From NCBI GenBank assembly GCA_937899075.1, contig CALDJX010000182.1, positions 1 through 35,632 on the forward strand: 35,632 nt of DNA, given 5' to 3'. The stretch is from an uncultured Planctomyces sp. (GTDB taxonomy: Bacteria; Planctomycetota; Planctomycetia; Planctomycetales; Planctomycetaceae). The position numbers were made by a program, and so were the translations under genes. This document shows positions 1-8,872 of the stretch, piece after piece. A model generated the notes under the pieces. It did no database searches and was not told the DNA's origin. It saw only the letters and a list, made by a program, of their open reading frames with translations. How positions within the stretch are numbered: the first letter of the stretch is position 1; each line of letters starts with the position of its first letter.

Positions 1-1
1 A

Positions 2-1363
2 GTTCTGAAGCTGTTCGATGCCTGGCAGGATGCTTCCGTGATCTGTCAGGTCGCCGTCCGAGACGCTCAGTTCTTTGTCAGCACTGCCGGCGCGGTTGCG
101 TGCTGCAACGCGGAAGGGCAAACGCTTTGGGTCAGACGACGCGAATGGACTCCAGCAAAGCTCGACAGTCGTTATCGAGATGCCCGCTCGTGGTCCGTCC
201 CTGTCATCTTCGAAGACCAGTTGATCGTCGGACAACCAGAGAGTCCGACTATCGATTGCCTGGACCTGCAGACCGGACGTCTGATCTGGCAACACGTCGA
301 ACCGGAACTGCGCCGTATCATCGCTCCGCTGGGCAAGTCGCTGCTCCTCGAAACCCGGGAAGGTTTCAAGAAGATCTCGTCAGAAACCGGACGAACAATC
401 TGGCTTCATTCAGCAGCCGATCTGCTGGACGGAGTTATTGTTGGGACGTCCGGTTCAGCGGAGAAAACACCTTCTGACAACGTCGATCAACCGGGGCGAA
501 ATACAATTCTGGCCGTTCGACACGTCCCTAACCAGGACGGCAGAGCCAATACAGCAATCCCAACTTTAGTCTGGATCGACTTCGAGACGGGCCATGAATT
601 TTCCCGGCAGCGATTTCCGAGTCTTGCCGACCGCGAGGCGCGAGTCGGGCCATTCCTTGTCACCAAAGATCGGTTCTTTGCCTTCTCCGGAAAGAATCGG
701 AAGGAAGGAAAACGGGACATCATTGAGTTCGTGCCGGAACCTGAAACTCCACTTTCGTCACCAATTGATCAGAGCGTGCTGGCCTCATGGCATCCAGAAT
801 TCCTGACAGCAACATTTCCTGACAAGCTTCCTGGTCGACCGGATCTCACAGTAACGGCAATCCAGCGCGATGCCCGAAACGGACTCGACGAGCTTTGTCC
901 CGGTTGGATGCTGGTCGCTCCGCCTCAGCCTGGCGGCTTGGGGAAACGCGATGAACATCGTGGGCAGAAAGACGTGCTTAGTTTGCGTCTGCAGCCCCGC
1001 AGAGTCACACCAGAAGAAGAGCTGGCTCTGGCCGACACGCCGATCAACTCCATCCGGTTGATTCGCGACGCGTTCGTTCCAGCGAGCGGCGAGCAGGCAC
1101 TTCGATTCAAGGCTGGACATGACGCAGGCCAAACCTGGAATCTGACCGTCGACGTGAACGGTCAGCAGATTTACTCGGCGATCGTCAGTGATGAAACCTC
1201 ACCGTCCGGCTGGTCAGCGATTCATACCAGCCTGAAACGTTGGGGGGGGCAGCAAGTTCGAATCATGGTGACGTGCTCGCTCGATCCGGATGCCAAACAG
1301 ACGTCACTCTTCCTGAGCGAGATGAACTCGTCCACGCTCGCGCGGCAGGACGAAACGAACTAA
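2..1363 (+). CDS. PQQ-like beta-propeller protein, 5' end outside the window
   Basis: The reading frame is open from base 2, so the gene begins upstream of the window; a GTG at 38 is only the first internal start-like codon. The visible part carries propeller repeats of the PQQ/quinoprotein type, seen as the recurring pattern D-x-x-T-G-x-x-x-W: LDLQTGRLIWQH, SSETGRTIWLH and a weaker DFETGHEFSRQR. The last 120 or so residues are beta-rich and may form a separate jelly-roll-like domain. Many planctomycetes encode large secreted or membrane proteins of this kind whose substrates are unknown; no quinone-binding or catalytic residue can be named here. The TAA stop (1361-1363) overlaps the TAG stop of the convergent glycosyltransferase gene. 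Confidence 0.75.
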   Translation, partial: VLKLFDAWQDASVICQVAVRDAQFFVSTAGAVACCNAEGQTLWVRRREWTPAKLDSRYRDARSWSVPVIFEDQLIVGQPESPTIDCLDLQTGRLIWQHVEPELRRIIAPLGKSLLLETREGFKKISSETGRTIWLHSAADLLDGVIVGTSGSAEKTPSDNVDQPGRNTILAVRHVPNQDGRANTAIPTLVWIDFETGHEFSRQRFPSLADREARVGPFLVTKDRFFAFSGKNRKEGKRDIIEFVPEPETPLSSPIDQSVLASWHPEFLTATFPDKLPGRPDLTVTAIQRDARNGLDELCPGWMLVAPPQPGGLGKRDEHRGQKDVLSLRLQPRRVTPEEELALADTPINSIRLIRDAFVPASGEQALRFKAGHDAGQTWNLTVDVNGQQIYSAIVSDETSPSGWSAIHTSLKRWGGQQVRIMVTCSLDPDAKQTSLFLSEMNSSTLARQDETN

Positions 1364-2517
1364 CGACGAGCCAGGACCTGCTGATAGACATCGCGAATCT
1401 GAGCAGTCATTGTCTGATGCCGAAAAACTTCTGTGAAACGGGCCCGACCGTTTTCTCCGAGTCGGTTACGAAGTTCAGAAGACTCGGCAAGTTCACAGAT
1501 CGCATCGGCAAGGCCGGTGATCTCTTCGACGGGCAGCAGATAACCGGTTTCGCCAGGAATGACGACTTCACGAGCACCGTCGACGTCGTAACTGACCACC
1601 GGCTTCCCGGAGATCAGTCCTTGAGGCAGGACCCGGGCGAGGCCTTCCCACTCGCTGGTGTGAGCGACGATGTCAGCCGCGTTAACGAGTTCAGGAATCT
1701 GCTCTGGAGGCACCAACCCGGTCAGAATGAAATGCTCTGACAATCCGAGTTCGCTGATTCGCTGTTCAAACTGTTCCCGCAGAATTCCGTCACCGATCAG
1801 AACGAAGCGAACATCAGGGCATCGATCAATCACGGCCCGCGCAGCCTCGATCAGAAACTTGTGTCCCTTGAGATGAAACAGCCGAGCCACTTTAGCAACG
1901 GCGACATGTTCAGGTTGCAGGCCAAGCTGCTTCCGAGTTTCGTCTCGGCTGCGAGGTGGGTTAAGAAACGGATCAACGTCCATCCCGCTGTAGACCGTCG
2001 TGAACTTATCACGCGGCGCGATTCCGGCATCAACGTACTGATCCGTCAATGAGTCACAGACGCTGATGAACGCGTCTGTTTTCCGAGCCGCCCAGCGTTC
2101 GAGTTGGCGATAAACGTTGAAGGCCAGAGCGGACTGACCTCGGTGAAACGACGATCCGTGGATTGTGTGCACCGCTGGAATCCCAACCTTAGCTGCAGCG
2201 TATCGTCCAATGATCCCTGCCTTCGAGCTGTGGGTGTGGACGATGTCGGGCCTCAGTTCGCGGAGCGTTTCAATAATCTGCCCATAACTTATCCAGTCCA
2301 TAAGCGGGTAAATACTTCGTCTCAATTCAGGAATCTCGATGATTCGGAACCCGACTTCGCGCGCCTGATCCATCAGGCTGCCTTCGGGGCCGATTGCCGG
2401 ACCAGTGATCAGCGTGACTTCGTCACCAAAGTCTCGATGCTGATCTTCGCACGTGAAAAGCGTGTTCTGCTGCGCCCCGCCAATGATCATTCGAGTAATC
2501 ACATGGGCGACATGCAT
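1360..2517 (-). CDS. GT4-type glycosyltransferase
   Basis: This 385-residue protein has the GT-B fold signature of family GT4 enzymes, which transfer a sugar from an activated nucleotide donor, usually for cell-surface polysaccharide or glycolipid. The N-terminus shows MHVAHVITRMIIGGAQQNT (acceptor domain, GGAQ loop), followed by VHTHSSKAGIIGR. The C-terminal domain has the donor-site region HTSEWEGLARVLPQ and GKPVVSYDVDGAREV. In the E-x7-E motif the second Glu is Gln (EGLARVLPQ). I recall this in a GT4 subgroup, so it need not mean loss of activity. The ATG at 2517 is preferred over an upstream TTG at 2538 because it begins the conserved first beta strand. It is the third gene after hflX and ktrA, about 68 bases downstream of ktrA. 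The acceptor cannot be inferred. Confidence 0.85.
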   Translation of the reverse strand: MHVAHVITRMIIGGAQQNTLFTCEDQHRDFGDEVTLITGPAIGPEGSLMDQAREVGFRIIEIPELRRSIYPLMDWISYGQIIETLRELRPDIVHTHSSKAGIIGRYAAAKVGIPAVHTIHGSSFHRGQSALAFNVYRQLERWAARKTDAFISVCDSLTDQYVDAGIAPRDKFTTVYSGMDVDPFLNPPRSRDETRKQLGLQPEHVAVAKVARLFHLKGHKFLIEAARAVIDRCPDVRFVLIGDGILREQFEQRISELGLSEHFILTGLVPPEQIPELVNAADIVAHTSEWEGLARVLPQGLISGKPVVSYDVDGAREVVIPGETGYLLPVEEITGLADAICELAESSELRNRLGENGRARFTEVFRHQTMTAQIRDVYQQVLARR

Positions 2518-2585
2518 GAAATCGTTCCGACTGCACAAGGCAGAATAATTGGGGAGCGTTCGAGAGCGGGCGGTAAACCCAACGG

Positions 2586-3287
2586 CTAATCGCGAGGCAG
2601 CTTATCGATGGCTTCGTGAGAACCGACGAGCATCAACAGGTCACCTTCCTGAATCAAGTCATCCGGCCGCGGTACGCTGATGACTTCGACAGGTGGCGGG
2701 GCGGCGGCATCGCCTTCGTCAGTGGCCGGTTCCGGAGCACTCGCCTGACGCTTGATCGCAACCAGGTTGACATCAAATTTCGTCCGCAGCCCAATGTCCT
2801 TCAGGCCGATCCCCCACCATGATTTGGGGGCTTGAGTTTCGACAATCGAGTACCCCTCGGCCAGGTAGATAACATCCGTCAAACGAGGATTCGCTAATCG
2901 ACGAGCCATCTGCTCACCGGCGCTGGTTTCAGGCTGAATGACTTCGTCCGCTCCGATCTGCTTGAAAATTTCCGCATGAAACGTCGTCTGAGCACGGCAG
3001 ATGATTCGAGGCACGCCCAGCTTCCGAAGGATGACCGTCGTCAGCAACGACGCTTCAAAGTTCTCGCCGATCGACACAATGCAGACATCGACTTTGTCGA
3101 TGTCCTGAGCGTCCAGCGCGTCGCGGTCGGTTGAGTCCAGCCGAACGGCCAGATCAACATCGTCCTTGATTTCGTTCACCAGTTGCATGCTGCGGTCGAC
3201 GGCGATGACCTGGGCTCCCAGACGCGCCAGGTTTCTGGCCAGAGCCATTCCAAAACGCCCCAGTCCAATGACAGCAATTCTTCGCAA
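2586..3287 (-). CDS. ktrA: TrkA/KtrA-type potassium channel regulatory subunit (RCK domains)
   Basis: This 233-residue cytoplasmic protein has an RCK_N Rossmann domain (about 1-120) starting with IAVIGLGRFGMALA, the glycine-rich nucleotide-binding loop, and an acidic residue at the end of beta 2 (IAVDRS). An RCK_C domain follows from about residue 135 to the end (EGDLLMLVGSHEAIDKL). Such subunits form octameric rings that gate K+ uptake channels in response to ATP/ADP or NAD(H). The membrane partner (KtrB/TrkH) is not in this window. The start is TTG at 3287, supported by GGAG eight bases upstream. It sits 29 bases after hflX and is probably co-transcribed with it. The insertion between the RCK domains (Ala/Pro-rich, roughly 185-205) is slightly longer than usual. 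Confidence 0.88.
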   Translation of the reverse strand: MRRIAVIGLGRFGMALARNLARLGAQVIAVDRSMQLVNEIKDDVDLAVRLDSTDRDALDAQDIDKVDVCIVSIGENFEASLLTTVILRKLGVPRIICRAQTTFHAEIFKQIGADEVIQPETSAGEQMARRLANPRLTDVIYLAEGYSIVETQAPKSWWGIGLKDIGLRTKFDVNLVAIKRQASAPEPATDEGDAAAPPPVEVISVPRPDDLIQEGDLLMLVGSHEAIDKLPRD

Positions 3288-3316
3288 CGGTCTATCTCCA
3301 GATTGATCATCGACAA

Positions 3317-4783
3317 TTATTCGGCGGCCGTTGAGATGTCGGTCTCGGCGCTGGCTGCCGGCGTGTCAGTTTCGACTCGTTCGATGCTGACTTGAAACTC
3401 GTCGAGACGATAAAGCAATTGCCTCGACAAGCGACAGTGAAAAGTGACCTGTTCATTGTCATAGACCGTGTCGGCGATTTCAGAATGCTCGTTGAGAAAA
3501 TGATGAAGCCGACCGTCTCCGACGTGACCATCAATCTTCAGCTCAACAGCTCCTTCACCAAGTCGTTCGGTCACCGCAGCACACAACCGGTCGATTCCTT
3601 CGCCGGTGGCAGCACTCACCGTTACGGCATTTTCAAACTTCACACGCAACACATCTACGATCGATCGATCGTCCATCGCGTCGCACTTGTTAAGAACAAG
3701 CAGCATGTTTTCATGTGAAACGCCCAGTTCGTCGAGTACGCTGTTAACCGTATCAACCTGCAGTTGGGCTTGAGGATGGCTGGCGTCGACGACGTGCAAC
3801 AGCAGATCTGCGTAACGTGCTTCTTCAAGAGTCGACCGGAACGATGCGACCAGGTGATGCGGCAGGTCTCGAACGAAGCCGACCGTGTCGCTCAGCAAAA
3901 CATCGCCCCACGACGGAATCGACCATTTTCTGGTACGGGTATCCAACGTCGCGAAAAGCTGGTCCGCGGCGTAAACATCGGCACCGGTCAGAGCGTTCAT
4001 CAGCGTGCTCTTGCCGGCGTTTGTGTATCCAACCAGTGAAACGGTCATGTGATCGCTTCGCTGGTGAACCATCCGGCCACGATGCTTCTCGACACTCGAC
4101 AGCTTGCGACGGAGTTCTGTGATTCGCTTATCGACCAGCCGCTTATCGGTTTCGAGTTGCTTCTCACCCGGTCCACGACCGGCACCGACACCGCCTTCGA
4201 TTCGCTCCAGGTGAGTCCACAACCGTTTCAGCCGCGGCTGGAAATAGAGCAGTTGAGCGAGTTCGACCTGCAGCTTCGCTTCGTAAGTCCGGGCTCGGCT
4301 GGCGAAGATGTCGAGGATGACTTCGCTGCGGTCGACGATGACCATGTCGAGTTCCCGCTCCAGGTTACGCCCCTGACTCGGGCTGAGGTTGTTGTCAAAA
4401 ACGACCAGTTCGGCCCCGAGCGACTCGGCCAGCATCTTCAGTTCTTCGACTTTTCCCTTCCCCATCAGCGTGGCGGGGTGAGGCATCCGGCGTTTCTGAA
4501 TCAATTGCCCAACGACCTCGACACCAGCGGTTTCGACCAGACCACGCAGTTCTTCCAGCGGGTCTTCGTCGTTGCTTTGCTCGGAATCTTCAAGAACCAC
4601 TGTCGCCAGGATGGCTTTTTGATTTTTGACTTTTAGTTTTTCGCGTTTCGGCTCAGCCAAGAGTTTGTTTACCTCGGTCTTCCTGCGTGGGCTGTGCGAC
4701 GCCCGCGGCGGCACACCTGCTGAAGTCGCCGGACGATCGCCAGTGACGCTGTGAGTGTAGGGGGAGATGGTCGTTGATTCCAT
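3317..4783 (-). CDS. hflX: GTPase HflX
   Basis: This 488-residue protein belongs to the HflX family of ribosome-associated GTPases, which rescue or split stalled or heat-damaged ribosomes. The HflX N-terminal domain spans about 75-235 and includes the glycine-rich GGVGAGRGPGEKQLE segment. The G domain follows with G1 GYTNAGKST (252-260), G3 DTVGF (299-303) and G4 NKCD (365-368). The first 50 or so residues are basic and poorly conserved, and the last 30 are Ala/Thr/Glu-rich. An upstream in-frame extension exists to 4915. The ATG at 4783 is chosen because an AGGAG sequence lies six bases before it. It is the first gene of the hflX-ktrA-glycosyltransferase run. Confidence 0.93.
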   Translation of the reverse strand: MESTTISPYTHSVTGDRPATSAGVPPRASHSPRRKTEVNKLLAEPKREKLKVKNQKAILATVVLEDSEQSNDEDPLEELRGLVETAGVEVVGQLIQKRRMPHPATLMGKGKVEELKMLAESLGAELVVFDNNLSPSQGRNLERELDMVIVDRSEVILDIFASRARTYEAKLQVELAQLLYFQPRLKRLWTHLERIEGGVGAGRGPGEKQLETDKRLVDKRITELRRKLSSVEKHRGRMVHQRSDHMTVSLVGYTNAGKSTLMNALTGADVYAADQLFATLDTRTRKWSIPSWGDVLLSDTVGFVRDLPHHLVASFRSTLEEARYADLLLHVVDASHPQAQLQVDTVNSVLDELGVSHENMLLVLNKCDAMDDRSIVDVLRVKFENAVTVSAATGEGIDRLCAAVTERLGEGAVELKIDGHVGDGRLHHFLNEHSEIADTVYDNEQVTFHCRLSRQLLYRLDEFQVSIERVETDTPAASAETDISTAAE

Positions 4784-5047
4784 AATCGACTCCTGAAGCT
4801 TCCACCGTTTGACTGACTGTTTCGTTGTCGCGTGGACAGCAATGGGAAGAATCCGGTTCGGACTGAATCGATTCCTGTCTGGCGGAAACTTCCGCTGAAC
4901 CCAGGCGTCGTTCAATTGGTCTGACGCTGAGCTTCGTTAAACTCTCCCGCCGAACTTATCCCGCTAATCGATTGAGCGGTTACTCGATGGCCTGCCGGTC
5001 AGTCGAAATCGATCAAGACCTCACCAGTTAAAAAATCGGATGATTCC
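4784..5047. other. Divergent intergenic region between hflX and the aminotransferase gene
   Basis: These 264 bases separate two divergently transcribed genes and should hold both promoters. I see no clear -35/-10 pair, hairpin or small gene. The upstream extension of the hflX frame to 4915 has no ribosome binding site as good as the one at 4783. Confidence 0.4.
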
Positions 5048-6166
5048 ATGAGTGAACGATGGATCGCGGACAGGATGCGAAATATTGACGCATCCGGCAT
5101 TCGCAAGGTGTTTGACCTCGCGGCCAACATGAAAGACCCGATCAACCTGAGCATCGGGCAGCCCCATTTTGATACGCCGGATGAAGTCAAAGAGTCGCTC
5201 TTCGAAGCCGTTCGCGATGGCAAGAACGCTTACAGTCAGACTCAGGGGATTGCTCCGCTGCGTGAGAAACTTCAAGCCCGAGTGACCGCCGAGTTTGGAC
5301 ACGCTGATCGGCAGCTCTTCGTTACCAGTGGCACCAGCGGCGCGCTGATGCTGACTCTTTCATCGCTGGTCAACCCCGGCGACGAAGTCATCGTCTTCGA
5401 CCCGTACTTCGTGATGTATAAACATCTGACGTCAATGTCCGGCGGCAAAGTCGTGCTGATCGACACGTACCCTGATTTCAAAATCGACGTCGAGAAAGTG
5501 CGAAACGCGATCACCGACCGGACGAAGATTATTCTGTTTAACAGTCCTTCGAACCCAACGGGAACCGTCGCCAGCGCGGAAGAAACGAAGGCTTTGGCCG
5601 AGCTGGCCAAAGAAAAAGATGTGGCTCTGCTGAGCGACGAAATCTATCGGTCATTCTGCTACGACGAAGAATTCGTCAGTCCGGCAAAATGGAACGAAGA
5701 CACCATCGTCATTGATGGATTCAGCAAGTCTCACTCGATGACCGGCTGGAGATGCGGCGTTGTCCACGGTCCGGCTCACGTCATGCAGCAAATGACAAAG
5801 CTGCAGCAATTCACGTTTGTCTGTGCGCCTCATCCGGTGCAATGGGCCGCGCTGACCGCCGCCGACTATGACATTTCCGGACGGGTCGACGAGTACCGCG
5901 AGAAACGCGATTTCATGGTTAGCGAACTTTCTGCCGATTACGAAATCGCTGGCGCCGACGGAGCGTTTTATCTGTTCGTGAAAGCTCCGTGGGGGACTGC
6001 CACCGAATTCGTCAAAGCGGCCATTGATCAGAACCTGCTGGTGATTCCCGGCAACGTTTTCAGTTCGCAGGACACGCATTTTCGGATTTCCTACGCCGCC
6101 GAAAACTCGACGCTCGAACGCGGCGTCGAAGTCCTGAAGAGTATCGCAAAAGGCCCGGCGACGTAG
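5048..6166 (+). CDS. PLP-dependent class I/II aminotransferase
   Basis: This 372-residue fold-type I aminotransferase has a full set of PLP-site motifs: NSPSNPTG (N168 region), SDEIY (D197, Y200), SKSHSMTGWRCG with the Schiff-base lysine K227, and R235. The N-terminal segment INLSIGQPHFDTP is typical of aspartate/aromatic-type aminotransferases. It transfers an amino group between an amino acid and a 2-oxo acid in the cytoplasm; the substrate cannot be fixed from motifs (aspartate, aromatic and alanine-type enzymes share them). The ATG at 5048 has only a weak purine tract upstream. It stands alone, divergent from hflX and convergent with the ATPase gene at 6231. Confidence 0.9.
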   Translation: MSERWIADRMRNIDASGIRKVFDLAANMKDPINLSIGQPHFDTPDEVKESLFEAVRDGKNAYSQTQGIAPLREKLQARVTAEFGHADRQLFVTSGTSGALMLTLSSLVNPGDEVIVFDPYFVMYKHLTSMSGGKVVLIDTYPDFKIDVEKVRNAITDRTKIILFNSPSNPTGTVASAEETKALAELAKEKDVALLSDEIYRSFCYDEEFVSPAKWNEDTIVIDGFSKSHSMTGWRCGVVHGPAHVMQQMTKLQQFTFVCAPHPVQWAALTAADYDISGRVDEYREKRDFMVSELSADYEIAGADGAFYLFVKAPWGTATEFVKAAIDQNLLVIPGNVFSSQDTHFRISYAAENSTLERGVEVLKSIAKGPAT

Positions 6167-6230
6167 AAGGCACGTCCGGACCTTTGCGATTTGCGACGAG
6201 GCTGCGACTTATATCGAACCGCGCGAGCGG

Positions 6231-7496
6231 TCAGTCGACGATTGCCGTCTGCAGTCTCAGCAGGGCTTCGACGGTCGTCTCACCGCGAAGCACTTTGCGT
6301 ATTGCAGCTTCTTCCAACGTCATCATGCCATTCCTGACGGCAATTTCGCGCAGGTCGTCCTGACCGTTGGCTTGAAGAACTGCCTGTCGCAATTCTGTCG
6401 AAAAGGTCAACACTTCAAAGACGCCCGTTCGCCCCGAATACCCAGTGGAGAAGCAACTGTCGCATCCCTTGCCGCGGTAGAGCTTCGTGGTGGCTGCTGC
6501 TTCAGCAGACAACTTGAGAGCTGCCACGGCGGCGGCATCGGCACTGTATTCTTCGCGGCATTCCGGACAGATTTTCCGGATCAGCCGTTGCGCGATTACA
6601 CACTTTAATGCGTCAACGATGAACATTGAGGAAACGCCGAATTCTCGGAAGACGTCAATCACCGCCAGACTGTCATTGGCGTGCAGCGTGCTGAGCACCG
6701 TTACGCCGGTCAGACCAGCTCGAACCGCGATCTGAGCCGTTTCCGGATCGCGGATTTCTCCAACCATCATGACGTCCGGGTCCTGTCTCAGAACACCGCG
6801 CAGACATTTCACGAAGGTGAAGCCGATCTTCGTGTCGATCTGAATCTGGTTGATACCATCCATGTGGCGTTCGACAGGATCTTCGATTGTTACAACGCTT
6901 TGGGTTGGCCGATTACGCATCGTCAGCGCACTGTAGACCGTCGTGCTTTTGCCAGATCCAACCGGGCCAACGGACAGAAAGACTCCATTCGGTACGTCAA
7001 CCAGCCGCTTGACCTTCTCAAGCTGTTCGGGTTCGAAGCCGAGTTCGTCGAGCTGTGTGAAAGATTGCTCGTCCGGCATCAGGCGAAGCACAAGCCGTTC
7101 GCCATAAATGGTCGGTCCGCCACCGACCCGGATATCTCGCTGGTGTTTGATGACCGACTTCGAAATGTGGCCATCCTGAGCAGCTCGTCGCTCGGTGATA
7201 TCCATGCCGGCCATGATTTTCAGCCGCGAAATAACCTGAGCCGTCAGTTTCTGAGGAAGCTGCAAGACGTCGTGCAGTATGCCGTCGACGCGAAGCCGAA
7301 TCCGCAAACCATCCTGATTCGGGTCGATGTGGATGTCGGTGGCGTTGAGCTGAAACGCCCGTTCGAGCAGCAGGTCGACTAACGGCGCCGGGCCGACGAC
7401 ATCGATCAGTTCCCGCAGCTCTTCCTGCAGCGCTTTCTGTCGAACTTCCAGTCCGCCAGACGCTGCCGATGTTCCGGTAGTTGTTTCAGTCGACAT
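6231..7496 (-). CDS. GspE/PilB-type secretion ATPase, short form
   Basis: This 421-residue ATPase belongs to the type II secretion/type IV pilus motor family. Visible motifs are Walker [10 protein letters not shown] (177-185), an Asp-box region (TIEDPVER), Walker B with [13 protein letters not shown] (241-253), a His box (STLHANDS) and the zinc-binding Cys pairs C310/C313 and C345/C348. Family members usually have about 560 residues with an N-terminal MshEN/N1 domain that docks to the inner-membrane platform. Here only about 35 residues precede the N2-like domain, so that domain is absent. The start is firm: AGGAGG lies six bases before ATG 7496. No pilin, GspF or secretin genes are in the window. 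It lies 139 bases downstream of the STAS gene in the same direction. Confidence 0.9.
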   Translation of the reverse strand: MSTETTTGTSAASGGLEVRQKALQEELRELIDVVGPAPLVDLLLERAFQLNATDIHIDPNQDGLRIRLRVDGILHDVLQLPQKLTAQVISRLKIMAGMDITERRAAQDGHISKSVIKHQRDIRVGGGPTIYGERLVLRLMPDEQSFTQLDELGFEPEQLEKVKRLVDVPNGVFLSVGPVGSGKSTTVYSALTMRNRPTQSVVTIEDPVERHMDGINQIQIDTKIGFTFVKCLRGVLRQDPDVMMVGEIRDPETAQIAVRAGLTGVTVLSTLHANDSLAVIDVFREFGVSSMFIVDALKCVIAQRLIRKICPECREEYSADAAAVAALKLSAEAAATTKLYRGKGCDSCFSTGYSGRTGVFEVLTFSTELRQAVLQANGQDDLREIAVRNGMMTLEEAAIRKVLRGETTVEALLRLQTAIVD

Positions 7497-7635
7497 CAGT
7501 TTCCTCCTGGTGAATCTTCAACGCCGCCATCTCTGCGAGATCAATGTTCGATCCAGTTCGACCGACAGCTCGAATCCTGCAAACACGCGACAAGGTAATT
7601 TGAACTCATTTCAAAACGCCCCGAAGGTGCACTTC

Positions 7636-8286
7636 TTAAAAGTTTGGAACTCGGCCAAGAGCCTCCGCAGTGGTCACGCCAGCGGCGATAATGGCCAGCA
7701 GAATTCCAAGCAACCGCCAGACTCCACGATCACGCACAACGGAGACCAGGCCAGCGATTATTGCAACACCCCCGCAGGTCAAGGCGAGTGTCTTTGCCGT
7801 TTGCGGATCAAGCTGCAGAAGCTCTTTCCTCGGAGCCACGACGAACAGAAGGGCTCCGGCAGCGGTCACCCAGCCAAGCACGGCCAGGAAAAATATCGCC
7901 ATCGGTGACGCAGGCGTGAACTTCTTAACGCCCAGCACCGCTTCGGCTTCTTCGTGCGTTTCGACAATCTTCCAGACGCGAGTCAGACCAGCGATTTCAA
8001 GGACTTCGCCAATCATTGAGCTGCTATTCACGACGACCATGTCGCCGTCTTTCTCCTGAGTTGCCTTCCATAGTCTGACAATCAGAGCGACAACGGAGCT
8101 GCCCATAAACTCAAGGCGGGTCAGGTCCAGCATGAATGTTGGGCGATCGAGCGCTACCAGCTTCTCTTTGATCTCCGTTCCGGCTGCTTCAATTTCCCCC
8201 CACCGACAGTCGCCGAGGGACGGGTTAAATGCCACAACCGCATAGCCTTTGGCCATGTTGAATTCGTAAGGCGGTGCGTCAGCCAT
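7636..8286 (-). CDS. STAS-domain protein with three C-terminal membrane segments
   Basis: This 216-residue protein starts with a STAS fold (about 8-115), the domain of anti-sigma-factor antagonists. The stretch DLTRLEFMGSSVVALIV matches the core D-x-S-x-V-x-x-x-D-S-x-G/S-hydrophobic region, and S63/S64 sit where the regulatory phosphoserine occurs in SpoIIAA-like proteins. Three hydrophobic segments follow at about 129-150, 167-184 and 191-207, so the STAS domain would be tethered to the membrane. The frame extends upstream to 8421, but the ATG at 8286 begins right before the STAS strand and has GGAG 12 bases upstream. It may be co-transcribed with the secretion ATPase downstream. Its partner kinase or phosphatase is not visible here. 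Confidence 0.75.
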   Translation of the reverse strand: MADAPPYEFNMAKGYAVVAFNPSLGDCRWGEIEAAGTEIKEKLVALDRPTFMLDLTRLEFMGSSVVALIVRLWKATQEKDGDMVVVNSSSMIGEVLEIAGLTRVWKIVETHEEAEAVLGVKKFTPASPMAIFFLAVLGWVTAAGALLFVVAPRKELLQLDPQTAKTLALTCGGVAIIAGLVSVVRDRGVWRLLGILLAIIAAGVTTAEALGRVPNF

Positions 8287-8872
8287 CCTGGGTGTGATCT
8301 CCCGAAAGTGGCGGCAAACTGCCGACCTTGATTTCTGCTTCGACGGGACGTTGATTGCCCAACCAGTCCGGAGCCACGACAAAATAAGTAATAGTGAAAA
8401 AGGCCCGGTTCCCGACATCAATTATTCGAGTCCAGCGCGAAATCCACGTCAGACACTTCGCAAGTTAGCTAATCGCAGGCAGTTACCAAAGGCGATTCTC
8501 CTCGAAACTTTTGCAGATTGCCCCCGCCGCGTCACCTCACAGTGTTCGGTCCAGCTAGAGACAACAACCGTTATGACACGCCTTCAACCATGTGTCAGCC
8601 GCGCCGGTCCGCAGTTTAGAAGCCCTGCTGAACACATTCGGTTCGCGTCGGACTTGCCGGCGATCCTCGATTCCTGACAGCCTGACGGCTGGGTTTCGCG
8701 AGGGATCGCTCCAGGATTACTGGATGCTTGACGACGCGGACAGATCGGTGAGACTCCCGTCGGTCGTGGATTATTGAATTCCGAGCAGTCAAGGTGGCTC
8801 GAAATCAGCCGCTCGTCCACCAGCATTTTTCGGCCACTCGATGCGAACCAGCCTTGCAGGTACCGTTTTTCC
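8287..8872. other. Long divergent intergenic region between the STAS gene and queE
   Basis: About 586 bases without a convincing gene. Several short frames cross it, but none has a ribosome binding site plus plausible composition. A queuosine-type (preQ1) riboswitch might be expected before queE, but I see no aptamer-like core or following expression platform. The region should carry the promoters of both flanking genes. Confidence 0.4.

Noticed and set aside
4049-4636. 195-codon plus-strand frame inside hflX
   Set aside because: Antisense to conserved HflX sequence; shadow.
6681-7382. 233-codon plus-strand frame inside the secretion ATPase gene
   Set aside because: Lies antisense to Walker motifs of the ATPase; shadow.
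8294-8677. 127-codon frame upstream of queE as a small gene
   Set aside because: No ribosome binding site, no recognisable domain and it overlaps the start of the STAS gene region on the other strand.
8287-8872. preQ1 riboswitch before queE
   Set aside because: No aptamer-like pseudoknot core or expression platform could be seen near the start.
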